Assembly: GCA_964520325.1 (NCBI GenBank)
Contig: CAZFOB010000004.1
Span: 62,001-126,000, forward strand
Source: CAZFOB01 sp964520325
Lineage (GTDB): Bacteria; Actinomycetota; JAICYB01
Direction of reading: 5' to 3'
Length of the DNA: 64,000 nucleotides
The translations under genes and the position numbers were made by a program. This document shows positions 16,054 to 22,752 of the stretch, in pieces (position 1 is the first letter of the stretch; every line of letters begins with the position of its first letter). Under the pieces are notes generated by a model. It worked only from the letters and a program-made list of their open reading frames with translations, was not told the DNA's origin and did not search any database.

Positions 16054-16093
16054 AGCGCGTGCCGGCGCTTGTGCTTGCGTGCGCGCGCTTCGG

Positions 16094-16984
16094 CTAGGTC
16101 ACCTTCGCGCGCAGCTCGAGCAGCCGTTCGAGACACGCGCGTCCGCGTGCGCCAGGCGGGACGACGCAATTGAAGTCGGTGAGGCCCTTGTCCATCAGTT
16201 CCTTCGTGCGATCCGCCGCCTGATCGGCGCTGCCGACGAACCCGAGCTGGGGATTGAACATCGCCATCCCCGGGTGCTGCGCGGCTTCGTCGTCGCCGAT
16301 CGCGTTGACGATCTGGCATGACAGACGCAAGCTCTCCATCGAGCGTCCGCGGTGCTCGCACTCTGTGCGCAGGAGCTCGAGACGGTTGTCGAGCATGCCG
16401 AGAGCCGCACCGGGTGAGTTCCATCCGTCGCCCATCCACGCGACGGTCCGGAGAAGCCGTTCGCCGGCGCCGCCGATCTCGATGGGCAGCGGCTGTTGGA
16501 CGGGCAGCGGAAGGTTCACCGCACCGCGTACGGCGTAGTGCTCGCCCTCGTAGGTGAAGGCGTCGTGTGGAGCGAGCAATCCCTTGAGGATGCGGATCGC
16601 GTCGCGGAGCTCGCCGATACGCACGCCGGGGGCCGGGAAGTCCCATCCGTATTGGCGGTACTCCTGCTCGAACCAGCCGGCGCCTATGAGGAGGCGGAGG
16701 CGTCCGTTGGAGATGACGTCGAGGCTTGCGGCCATCTTGGCCAGCAGAGCAGGGTTGCGGAACGACTGGCACAGCACTTGCGCGCCGATCTGTACGCGGG
16801 TCGTCGCGGAGCCGAGAGCCGACATCACCGTCCAGGCTTCGAGGATCCCGCGCTGCGGAGGAAAGCCGAGCACATGGTCGATGACCCAGACCGAGTCGGC
16901 TCCGACGTCCTCCGCGTGCGTTGCCGCTTCGATGACCTGGTCCCAGTTGGCCCCGACCTGGGGCAGTACGACTCCGATGTGCAT
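16094..16984 (-). CDS. LLM-class F420-dependent oxidoreductase
   Basis: 296 residues of the luciferase-like monooxygenase fold. VWVIDHVLGFP, VQIGAQVLCQSFRNPALLAKMAASLDVISNGRLRL and IGAGWFEQEYRQYG are the standard landmarks of actinobacterial members that use coenzyme F420 (TIGR03560/03619 type). The ribosome site GGAGG lies 5 bases before ATG 16984. Its promoter must overlap that of the divergent gene at 17028, around TCTAGA. Substrate unknown. Confidence 0.9.
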   Translation of the reverse strand: MHIGVVLPQVGANWDQVIEAATHAEDVGADSVWVIDHVLGFPPQRGILEAWTVMSALGSATTRVQIGAQVLCQSFRNPALLAKMAASLDVISNGRLRLLIGAGWFEQEYRQYGWDFPAPGVRIGELRDAIRILKGLLAPHDAFTYEGEHYAVRGAVNLPLPVQQPLPIEIGGAGERLLRTVAWMGDGWNSPGAALGMLDNRLELLRTECEHRGRSMESLRLSCQIVNAIGDDEAAQHPGMAMFNPQLGFVGSADQAADRTKELMDKGLTDFNCVVPPGARGRACLERLLELRAKVT

Positions 16985-17015
16985 CGCGCCTCCGCATCTC
17001 GTCAGTGAGAGTTTC

Positions 17016-17021
17016 TAGACT
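17016..17021 (+). promoter_or_regulatory. Putative leaderless -10 (TAGACT)
   Basis: TAGACT ends 6 bases before GTG 17028. It overlaps the upstream region of the divergent LLM gene, so both promoters share about 20 bases. Confidence 0.5.
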
Positions 17022-17027
17022 GCACGA

Positions 17028-17303
17028 GTGAGAGGGGATCGCGTTGAGGTGCTGGTCGACGTCGGCGATTCGGTCCGCACGTTCGAGATCGAAGCCACGA
17101 AGGACGGACGTCGCGTCGAGGTGGCAACGGTGCGCGGGAACGTCCTCGTGACCGAGGTCACGCGCCACGGCAAGGAAGTCAGAACGGCGCAGTTCATCGC
17201 ATCGCGGGTCGTGGCGATCGTGGAGCACCCGGCGGCCGAAGAGAACCAGACGGCGCGGCCGCGGAAGACCAAGCCGAAGCAGCAAGACGCGCTCGACATC
17301 TGA
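17028..17303 (+). CDS. Small conserved-looking protein, function unknown
   Basis: 91 residues: a beta-rich part of about 65 residues (VEVLVDVGDSVRTFEIEATKDG, then VATVRGNVLVTEVTRHG) followed by a basic, Ala/Lys-rich tail ending KTKPKQQDALDI. No membrane segment or motif I can name. GTG start with a leaderless-type TAGACT supports expression. It precedes the PhzF gene by 27 bases and may share its transcript, although that gene has its own -10-like element. Confidence 0.65.
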   Translation: MRGDRVEVLVDVGDSVRTFEIEATKDGRRVEVATVRGNVLVTEVTRHGKEVRTAQFIASRVVAIVEHPAAEENQTARPRKTKPKQQDALDI

Positions 17304-17317
17304 TCGGGGGGAGTCGC

Positions 17318-17323
17318 TACGCT
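17318..17323 (+). promoter_or_regulatory. Putative leaderless -10 (TACGCT) for the PhzF gene
   Basis: TACGCT ends 7 bases before GTG 17331; no ribosome site follows. Confidence 0.45.
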
Positions 17324-17330
17324 CCATCCG

Positions 17331-18140
17331 GTGCGGATCGTCCAGGTCGATGCGTTCACGGATACACCGTTCACGGGCAATCCGGCCGCGGTGTGCGTGC
17401 TGAGTGAAGCGGCCGATCCGGGGTGGATGCAACGGGTCGCGCTCGAGATGAATCTTTCGGAGACGGCCTTTCTGGTGGCTCGCTCCGAGAGCGAGTTCGA
17501 TCTTCGCTGGTTCACGCCGACCGTCGAGGTGGATCTGTGCGGACACGCGACGCTCGCTTCGGCGCATGTGTTGTGGGATGAAGGCCACACCGCGGCCGAC
17601 GAGCTCACGTTCCACACGCGATCCGGTCCGCTCGGCGCTGTGCGCGATGGTGAGTGGATCGAGCTCGATTTTCCAGCGCGTCCCGCGATCGACGGCGACG
17701 TGCCGGCCGAGATCGTCGACATCGTCGGTGGCTCGCCCGTCGTCACCGCGCGCGGCAACGTCGGCGGCGGGATGTCCGGGTATCTGCTCGAGTACGCGAC
17801 GGAGGACGACGTCCGCCGATTGACGCCGGACTTCGGCAGGCTCGGACGCGTGTCCGACGGGTACGTCATCGCAACGGCTCCGGCCGCTGTCCGACAAGGG
17901 CCGGACGGTTACGACTTCGTCTCGCGGTTCTTCGCGACCCCGGGAGGTATCGACGAGGATCCCGTCACCGGTTCGGCGCATTGCACGCTCGGCCCCTGGT
18001 GGTCGGCCAAGCTCGGCAAGGACGAGCTGCTCGGGTTCCAGTGCTCGGCGCGCGGCGGCACCGTGCGCGTTCGTCCACGTGGAGACCGCGTGCGGCTCGG
18101 GGGCCGAGCCGTCACGGTGATGCGGGGCGACCTTGTCTAG
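17331..18140 (+). CDS. PhzF-family isomerase
   Basis: 269 residues with the diaminopimelate-epimerase-like two-lobed fold of PhzF. The N-terminus VDAFTDTPFTGNPAAVCVL, the catalytic Glu44 in NLSETAF, the FTPTVEVDLCGHATLASA turn and the second-lobe DEDPVTGSAHC are all intact. PhzF proteins isomerise small metabolites; outside phenazine clusters the substrate is unknown, and no phenazine genes are present. GTG start. Its last codons overlap the TTG start of the DoxX-like fragment by 8 bases. Confidence 0.92.
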   Translation: MRIVQVDAFTDTPFTGNPAAVCVLSEAADPGWMQRVALEMNLSETAFLVARSESEFDLRWFTPTVEVDLCGHATLASAHVLWDEGHTAADELTFHTRSGPLGAVRDGEWIELDFPARPAIDGDVPAEIVDIVGGSPVVTARGNVGGGMSGYLLEYATEDDVRRLTPDFGRLGRVSDGYVIATAPAAVRQGPDGYDFVSRFFATPGGIDEDPVTGSAHCTLGPWWSAKLGKDELLGFQCSARGGTVRVRPRGDRVRLGGRAVTVMRGDLV

Positions 18141-18426
18141 GCGGACGGGCCCCAAGCGAGAAAGTTCCGCGATCGTCCTCGCGGTGTTCGTCGCGCTGCG
18201 CCCCACTCGCGCGATCGGAGGCCTCGCGGCCGGCGTGCTGTTCCTGGCCGTGTTCCCGGCGAACATCAAGATGGCGATCGACTCGGCAGATCGACCGGCC
18301 GGCGAGTTCGCGCTCGCGCTGGCCCGGCTCCCATTGCAGATCCCGCTCATCTGGTGGGCGTACCTGGCGTTCAAGAGGGCGTCGGCTCGCGGTGAGGAGC
18401 GCGAGCCGGTCAAGATGGCAGTGTGA
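18133..18426 (+). CDS. DoxX-like membrane protein, N-terminally truncated
   Basis: 97 residues matching only the C-terminal half of DoxX-family proteins: the TRAIGGLAAGVLFLAVFPANIKMAID helix-loop and LPLQIPLIWWAYLAF are typical, whereas the first one or two membrane helices of the family (about 45 residues) are missing. The only start is TTG 18133, overlapping the PhzF stop. It could be a functional two-helix protein or a relic; the intact frame and the 4-base overlap with the next gene argue that it is still translated. Confidence 0.6.
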   Translation: MSRRTGPKRESSAIVLAVFVALRPTRAIGGLAAGVLFLAVFPANIKMAIDSADRPAGEFALALARLPLQIPLIWWAYLAFKRASARGEEREPVKMAV

Positions 18427-19358
18427 AGATCCGAATCGGCGTCGGCCCCGGCATCGGCGCTTCGGCCAGCATGGCCGGCCCATCCGCCGATGGCGGGCAC
18501 GGCTTCTGGTCGTTCATCGACGCGTGCGAGCGGATCGGCTGGGACTCGATCTGGTTCTCCGAACGCGTCGGCGGCGACGTGCTCGACCCGCTGGCAGCGA
18601 TGGGTGCCGCGATCGGACGGAGCACGCGGCTCAAGTTCGGGATGAGCGTGCTCGTCCTGCCCGGACGAAACCCCGTGCTCCTCGCGAAGGAGCTCGCCAC
18701 GCTTGACGTGCTGTCGAACGGACGGATCCTTCCCGCCTTCGGGCTCGGCTCCCCGTTGCCGTCGGAGCACGAGATCTTCGCCGTCGATCCGAAGGAGCGC
18801 GGTGCTCGGACCGACGAAGCCACGAGACTGATGGTCAAGCTCTGGACGGAGGACGACGTCACGTTCGAGGGACGCTTCTACTCCGTCAAGAACTTCACCT
18901 TGCGTCCGAAGCCGGTGCAGCAGCCGCATCCGGACGTCTGGTTCGGCGGACACTCACAGGCCGCGTGCAAACGCGTCGGGCGTCTCGGCACAGGCTGGCT
19001 GCCGTCGTTCGTCGCGCCGTCCGAGTACAAGGCCAAGGTCGACTTCATCAAGTCAGTCGCGGAGCAGCACGACCGCGAGATCGAGGAGGACCACTACGGC
19101 GCGCTCGTCCCGTACATCCCGCCGGGTAGTGAAGAGATCGCTTCGACCGTGCTGAACGTGCTGAAGACCCGACGTCCCGATATCGATCCGGCCGAGATCG
19201 TGGGCAGCGGTGGCGACGATGGACTCCGTGCGCTGATCGAGCAATTCGTCACGCAAGGGGCCACCAAGTTCGTCGTCGTGCCGGCCGTGTCCGTAGCCAA
19301 CTGGGAGGACGAGCTGCAACGGGTCCACGACAACGTCGTCAAGCCACTGGAGAACTAA
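18423..19358 (+). CDS. LLM-class F420-dependent oxidoreductase
   Basis: 311 residues, luciferase-like TIM barrel. WDSIWFSERVGGDVLDPLAAMGAA, KFGMSVLVLPGRNPVLLAKELATLDVLSNGR and VWFGGHSQAA mark the F420-binding family. GTG 18423 overlaps the stop of the DoxX-like gene as GTGA. It is followed after 4 bases by a second, only distantly similar LLM gene, so the two are co-expressed and may act on the same compound. Confidence 0.9.
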   Translation: MKIRIGVGPGIGASASMAGPSADGGHGFWSFIDACERIGWDSIWFSERVGGDVLDPLAAMGAAIGRSTRLKFGMSVLVLPGRNPVLLAKELATLDVLSNGRILPAFGLGSPLPSEHEIFAVDPKERGARTDEATRLMVKLWTEDDVTFEGRFYSVKNFTLRPKPVQQPHPDVWFGGHSQAACKRVGRLGTGWLPSFVAPSEYKAKVDFIKSVAEQHDREIEEDHYGALVPYIPPGSEEIASTVLNVLKTRRPDIDPAEIVGSGGDDGLRALIEQFVTQGATKFVVVPAVSVANWEDELQRVHDNVVKPLEN

Positions 19359-19362
19359 AGAC

Positions 19363-20385
19363 ATGGGGTTCAAGGTCGATGTCGTTCTTCCTCCGGGTAT
19401 CCAGCCGGCGCGCGAAGCAGCCAAGAACTTCGAAGCCATGGGGTACCAGGGTCTGTACACCGCGGAGACCACCAACGATCCGCTGATGGACCTTGCGATG
19501 CCTGCCGTCGAAACGACGACCCCGATGCTCAGCAACAACCTCGTGATCGCGTTCGCTCGGTCGCCGTACTCGGTCGCCGTTTCGTCGTGGGAGCTCCAGC
19601 GGGCCTCGCAAGGCAGGTTCGCGCTCGGTCTCGGCACCCAGGTCAAGGGTCACATCACCCGCCGCTTCGGGATGACGTGGGACTCACCAGGGCCGAGGTT
19701 CCGCGACTACGTCGTCATGTGCAAGGAGCTGTGGTCGGCGTGGCAACAGCGACGTCCCGCACAGCACCGCGGCGAGTTCTACACCTCGACCGTCAACAAT
19801 CCGTTCTTCACGCCGGGGCCCATCAACTTCCCGGCCCCCAAGGTGTTCATCGCCGCGATCAACAAGTACAACGCTGAAACGGTCGGGCTCGTCGCCGACG
19901 GCATCCTCATCCACCCATTGCACTCACCGAAGTTCATCGACGAGGAGCTCATGCCGCACATCGACAGGGGGCTGGCGAAGTCGGGACGCACGCGCGAGGA
20001 CATCACCGTGATCTCGCCCATCTTTCTCGCTGTGGGGGACACCCCCGAGCAGGTGCAGACCGCGGCAGGCTTCGTCAAGCAGCAGGTTGCGTTCTACGGC
20101 TCGACCCGGACGTACGCGAAGATCTTCAACACCCACGGCTGGGAGGACACCCCGCCGAAGCTCCACGAGAAGATGAGCAACGGTGACATGGCCGGGATGG
20201 CCGATGAGATCACCGACGAGATGGTCGAGACGTTCGCGATCACCGGCAAGCCGGACGACGCCGTCGATGAGATCAAGCGTCGCTACGGGGGCCGGGCCGA
20301 CCGCGTGTACTTCTACAACATCTTCGCGACCCCGCTGGCCGACGAAGGACGCCAGCGCGAGCTCATCACCGCCCTTTCTTCCTAG
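19363..20385 (+). CDS. LLM-class F420-dependent oxidoreductase (TIGR03617-like)
   Basis: 340 residues. FKVDVVLPPGIQPAREAAKNFEAMGYQGLYTAET, NNLVIAFARSPYSVAVSSWELQRASQGRF and GLGTQVKGHITRRFGM are characteristic of the TIGR03617 subfamily found in actinobacteria. Four bases behind the preceding LLM gene. The C-terminus overlaps the convergent small zinc-ribbon gene by 20 bases. Substrate unknown. Confidence 0.92.
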   Translation: MGFKVDVVLPPGIQPAREAAKNFEAMGYQGLYTAETTNDPLMDLAMPAVETTTPMLSNNLVIAFARSPYSVAVSSWELQRASQGRFALGLGTQVKGHITRRFGMTWDSPGPRFRDYVVMCKELWSAWQQRRPAQHRGEFYTSTVNNPFFTPGPINFPAPKVFIAAINKYNAETVGLVADGILIHPLHSPKFIDEELMPHIDRGLAKSGRTREDITVISPIFLAVGDTPEQVQTAAGFVKQQVAFYGSTRTYAKIFNTHGWEDTPPKLHEKMSNGDMAGMADEITDEMVETFAITGKPDDAVDEIKRRYGGRADRVYFYNIFATPLADEGRQRELITALSS

Positions 20386-20560
20386 CGACTGCTTTCTTCT
20401 TTTCCGGTCGTTTGCCCCAGTCCCGGTTCGCGCGCTTGCCGAGCATGATCTCCGGGTGGTGCTTCCAGTAGTGCAGCCGCGAGGCCGCAGCCACCGACAT
20501 GTCCTTCGCGCGAGGCCTGATCGTTGCTCCGCATGCCTTGCAGTGGCCGGAACGGGCCAT
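20366..20560 (-). CDS. Small basic zinc-ribbon-like protein
   Basis: 64 residues, strongly basic. It starts ARSGHCKACGATIRPRAKDMS and contains a CxxC plus HYWKHHPE, which could bind one zinc in a C2H2-like site; the tail is Lys/Arg-rich. A good ribosome site (GGGAGGA) ends 4 bases before ATG 20560, which supports it as a real gene even though its 3' end overlaps the LLM gene by 20 bases. Possible nucleic-acid binder; no named family recognised. Confidence 0.6.
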   Translation of the reverse strand: MARSGHCKACGATIRPRAKDMSVAAASRLHYWKHHPEIMLGKRANRDWGKRPEKKKAVARKKGR

Positions 20561-20752
20561 GGGTCCTCCCTAGCTCATGGGGAAGCCGAGGGGCCAAGGG
20601 GAAGGAGACGAAAACTAGCGGACGGTGCCGACAGTCAGGCGCGAACGCGAGTGCGGCTGGCGGCCGTCAAGAACAATTCTGCACAGAAAGGCCGCAACTG
20701 TTTTGCAACCGGTACTCGGGTCTCTTCGACATGATTCGACGCTGACCAGCGG

Positions 20753-21034
20753 CTACGCGCGGCGACGGCGGCTTGCCCAGCTGCGTCCGCCCCCGAGGAT
20801 CCCGAGGTCGAGCAGCACGGCGACCACCACGATCAGGGCGTGGACGCCGGCCACTTCGCCCCGTGTGTTCTCCGCCCAGGCCCACGCCAGGGTGGTGGTG
20901 GGGAGGAAGAAGAACCCCAGGAGCGGCCACAGGAAGCTGTCGAAGGCCCGTCCGATGTAGTCGGTGAAGACCACCAGGACGACGATCACGAACCGCGGGG
21001 TGATCAGCCCGAACAGCCCGAGCAGGCACGGCAC
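20753..21034 (-). CDS. Small membrane protein, three helices, function unknown
   Basis: 93 residues with three hydrophobic segments: LLGLFGLITPRFVIVVLVVFTDYIG, FLWPLLGFFFLPTTTLAWAW and VHALIVVVAVLLDLG. The FDSFLWPLLGFFFLPTTTLAWA pattern is familiar from small actinobacterial inner-membrane proteins without known role. GTG 21034 is supported by TACGCT 6 bases upstream. Divergent from thiS with only 35 bases between start codons. Confidence 0.75.
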   Translation of the reverse strand: MPCLLGLFGLITPRFVIVVLVVFTDYIGRAFDSFLWPLLGFFFLPTTTLAWAWAENTRGEVAGVHALIVVVAVLLDLGILGGGRSWASRRRRA

Positions 21035-21040
21035 GACCGG

Positions 21041-21046
21041 AGCGTA
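21041..21046 (-). promoter_or_regulatory. Putative leaderless -10 (TACGCT) for the small membrane protein
   Basis: Minus-strand TACGCT ends 6 bases before GTG 21034. Only 9 bases separate it from the opposing thiS element at 21056, giving a compact divergent pair. Confidence 0.5.
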
Positions 21047-21055
21047 GCCGAATGG

Positions 21056-21061
21056 TACGGT
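21056..21061 (+). promoter_or_regulatory. Putative leaderless -10 (TACGGT) for thiS
   Basis: TACGGT ends 8 bases before ATG 21070. It makes the upstream in-frame GTG at 21052 unlikely as a start, because that codon lies ahead of the expected transcript start. Confidence 0.4.
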
Positions 21062-21069
21062 CCCTGCCC

Positions 21070-21276
21070 ATGAGGGTTCGCGTCAACGGCAACGACCGGG
21101 ATGTCATGGAGGGGTCGACGGTCGCCGACCTGGTGGCCGAGCTCGGCTACGGCAACCGTCAGGTCGTCGTGGAGCACAACGGGGAGCCCGTCGAGCGCAC
21201 GCGTTTCGCCGAGGTGTCGATCCGCGCCGACGACGTGATCGAGGTCGTGCGGCCGGTGCAGGGTGGGGCTCGATGA
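21070..21276 (+). CDS. thiS: ThiS-like sulfur carrier protein with extended C-terminus
   Basis: 68 residues of the beta-grasp sulfur carrier family. MRVRVNGNDRDVMEGSTVADLV and the ending DDVIEVVRPVQGG are typical of ThiS, which carries sulfur as a thiocarboxylate on the terminal glycine for thiazole synthesis. Here the GG is followed by Ala-Arg before the stop, so the glycine is not terminal as encoded. The stop overlaps the thiE start (ATGA). No thiG or thiF in the window. Confidence 0.82.
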   Translation: MRVRVNGNDRDVMEGSTVADLVAELGYGNRQVVVEHNGEPVERTRFAEVSIRADDVIEVVRPVQGGAR

Positions 21277-21923
21277 AGCCGAAGGAGCGCCGCGGGGCCT
21301 TCGAGAGTGCCCGGCTCTATCTCGTTGCCCCCGGTGAGCTCCCGACCGACGTCCTCGCAGCAGTGATCGATGCCGGCGTGGACGCCGTCCAGCTTCGGAT
21401 GAAGGACGCAGAAGCTGCCGAGGTCCTCGAGATCGGGGAGCAGTGGATGGGCGTGTGCGAGGCCGCAGGCGTGCCATTCGTGATCAACGACCGTCCCGAC
21501 ATCGCACTGGCGCTCGCTGCCGACGGCGTTCACCTCGGACAGGACGACCTCCCGCCGATCGTCGCGCGGGAGATCGTCGGTCCCGATGTGGTCATCGGAC
21601 GCTCGACACATTCGACCGCCGACATCGCTTGCGCGCTCGACGAACACGACAACGGCCTCGCCGACTACATCGCCGTCGGTCCGGTGCACAAAACGCCGAC
21701 CAAAGAAGGACGTCCCGCTGTTGGGCTCGAGCTCGTCTCGCATGCGGCGGCGGTCGTCGGCTTCCCTTGGTTCGCGATCGGCGGGATCGCTCGGAGCAAC
21801 GTCGCCGAGATTGCCGGCGCCGGTGCGCGGCGGATCGTGGTCGTCCGGGCCATCATGCTTGCTGCGGATCCGGTTGCGGCAGCGATCTCATTGAAGAACG
21901 CCCTGAAGAACGCGCCGGCGTGA
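21273..21923 (+). CDS. thiE: Thiamine-phosphate synthase
   Basis: 216 residues, TIM barrel that joins hydroxymethylpyrimidine diphosphate and thiazole phosphate to thiamine phosphate. Motifs in order: VDAVQLRMKD, VPFVINDRPDIALALAADG, VHLGQDDLP, GRSTHSTAD, DYIAVGPVHKTPTKEG and FAIGGI. Coupled to thiS by ATGA and to the next gene by GTGA-type overlap, giving a three-gene operon. Confidence 0.95.
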   Translation: MKPKERRGAFESARLYLVAPGELPTDVLAAVIDAGVDAVQLRMKDAEAAEVLEIGEQWMGVCEAAGVPFVINDRPDIALALAADGVHLGQDDLPPIVAREIVGPDVVIGRSTHSTADIACALDEHDNGLADYIAVGPVHKTPTKEGRPAVGLELVSHAAAVVGFPWFAIGGIARSNVAEIAGAGARRIVVVRAIMLAADPVAAAISLKNALKNAPA

Positions 21924-22282
21924 ACGCGATCTTCGTCTACGGGCTGCTGAAGCCCGGACTCTCCCTGTACCACATCGTTTCGCCGTTCGTATCGCGCGCG
22001 TTACCGGCGACGGCGAGGGGTCGCCTCTACGCCGCCGAATTTCCCGCCGCGCGTTTCGACGAGGACGGTGAGATCGATGGGTTCGTCCTCTGGCTCGACG
22101 ATGGGCTGACGCAGGAGGCGTTGCGGATCCTCGACGAGGCCGAGGACGAGGGCGTGATGTACGACCGGCGAGTGATCGAGGTCTCGACGTCCGACGGCCC
22201 CGTCGAGGCGTTCGCCTACCACTACCTGCTGCCGCTCGACGGCCGTCGGGACGTCGGACGGGTCTGGCCCGCCCCCGAATAG
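21920..22282 (+). CDS. Gamma-glutamylcyclotransferase-like protein (AIG2 family)
   Basis: 120 residues. FVYGLLKPG is the glycine-rich substrate loop of the AIG2/GGCT fold, and DEAEDEG holds the catalytic acid. Members cyclise gamma-glutamyl amines to 5-oxoproline or act on related adducts. GTG 21920 overlaps the thiE stop. The 3' stop codon TAG falls inside the inverted repeat that precedes the MarR gene. The link to thiamine synthesis is positional only. Confidence 0.85.
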   Translation: MNAIFVYGLLKPGLSLYHIVSPFVSRALPATARGRLYAAEFPAARFDEDGEIDGFVLWLDDGLTQEALRILDEAEDEGVMYDRRVIEVSTSDGPVEAFAYHYLLPLDGRRDVGRVWPAPE

Positions 22283-22299
22283 TTTGATACCCTAACTAT
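22279..22299. promoter_or_regulatory. MarR-type operator, perfect inverted repeat
   Basis: Arms ATAGTT (22279-22284) and AACTAT (22294-22299) form a perfect palindrome with a 9-base spacer, immediately before the GTG of the MarR gene. The length (21 bp) suits a MarR dimer. The putative -10 TACCCT lies inside it, so binding would block transcription; autoregulation of the exporter operon is inferred. Confidence 0.6.
22288..22293 (+). promoter_or_regulatory. Putative leaderless -10 (TACCCT) inside the MarR operator
   Basis: TACCCT ends 6 bases before GTG 22300, and is covered by the inverted repeat 22279-22299. No ribosome site is present. Confidence 0.5.
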
Positions 22300-22752
22300 G
22301 TGAGTGACGAACCATCTAGCCAGCCCTGCGGCCGCGTAGCCGCGCGTCTGGCCAAGGTCGTCGAGCGTTCGCTCGCCGACCTCGATCTCTCGCTCGCCCA
22401 GTACCGTCTGCTCGGCAACCTCGCAGACGGTCCCTTCCAAGCTTCGGCGCTGGCCGAACGGCTGATCGTGAGCCGTCCGAGCATCACGGCCCTGGCCGAC
22501 GGCCTCGTCGAGCGCGGTCTCGTGACGCGCGAAGGCTCTGAAGGGGATCGGCGCCGAGTGATGCACGTGCTCACGGTCGCCGGCCGGAAGATGGTCTGCA
22601 GCGCCGACGACGCGATCGAGACACGACTCCAGACACTGGCTGCCGAGCTCTCCGAGCCCGACGGCCGCCGCGCGTTCAAAGGTCTCGACGCCTGGGGCCG
22701 GGCGCTCGATGCCTATCGTGCGAAAGCGGTGAAGGCGGTGAAGGCCGGATGA
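22300..22752 (+). CDS. MarR-family transcriptional regulator
   Basis: 150 residues with the winged helix of MarR proteins: LSLAQYRLLGNLADGPFQASALAERLIVSRPSITALADGLVERGLVTR followed by the wing EGSEGDRRRVMHVLT. Probably represses the operon it opens by binding the palindrome overlapping its own start, and is released by an exporter substrate. Its stop overlaps the start of the first ABC gene by 4 bases. Confidence 0.93.
   Translation: MSDEPSSQPCGRVAARLAKVVERSLADLDLSLAQYRLLGNLADGPFQASALAERLIVSRPSITALADGLVERGLVTREGSEGDRRRVMHVLTVAGRKMVCSADDAIETRLQTLAAELSEPDGRRAFKGLDAWGRALDAYRAKAVKAVKAG

Noticed and set aside
15846..18953. A minus-strand open frame of about 1035 codons
   Set aside because: It runs antisense through the LLM, PhzF, DoxX and second LLM genes, which have clear family motifs. 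Only its part from 16094 to 16984 lies over a real gene, in another frame. Arg/Asp-rich composition is that of a high-GC shadow.
20561..20752. Intergenic stretch checked for a tRNA, tmRNA or attachment site
   Set aside because: It contains GTTGC direct repeats around AAAACA but no T-arm GGTTCGA, no acceptor pairing and no integrase nearby.
21052..21069. Longer ThiS start at GTG 21052
   Set aside because: It lies before or within the -10-like TACGGT (21056-21061), so it would not be in the transcript; ATG 21070 matches the family start.
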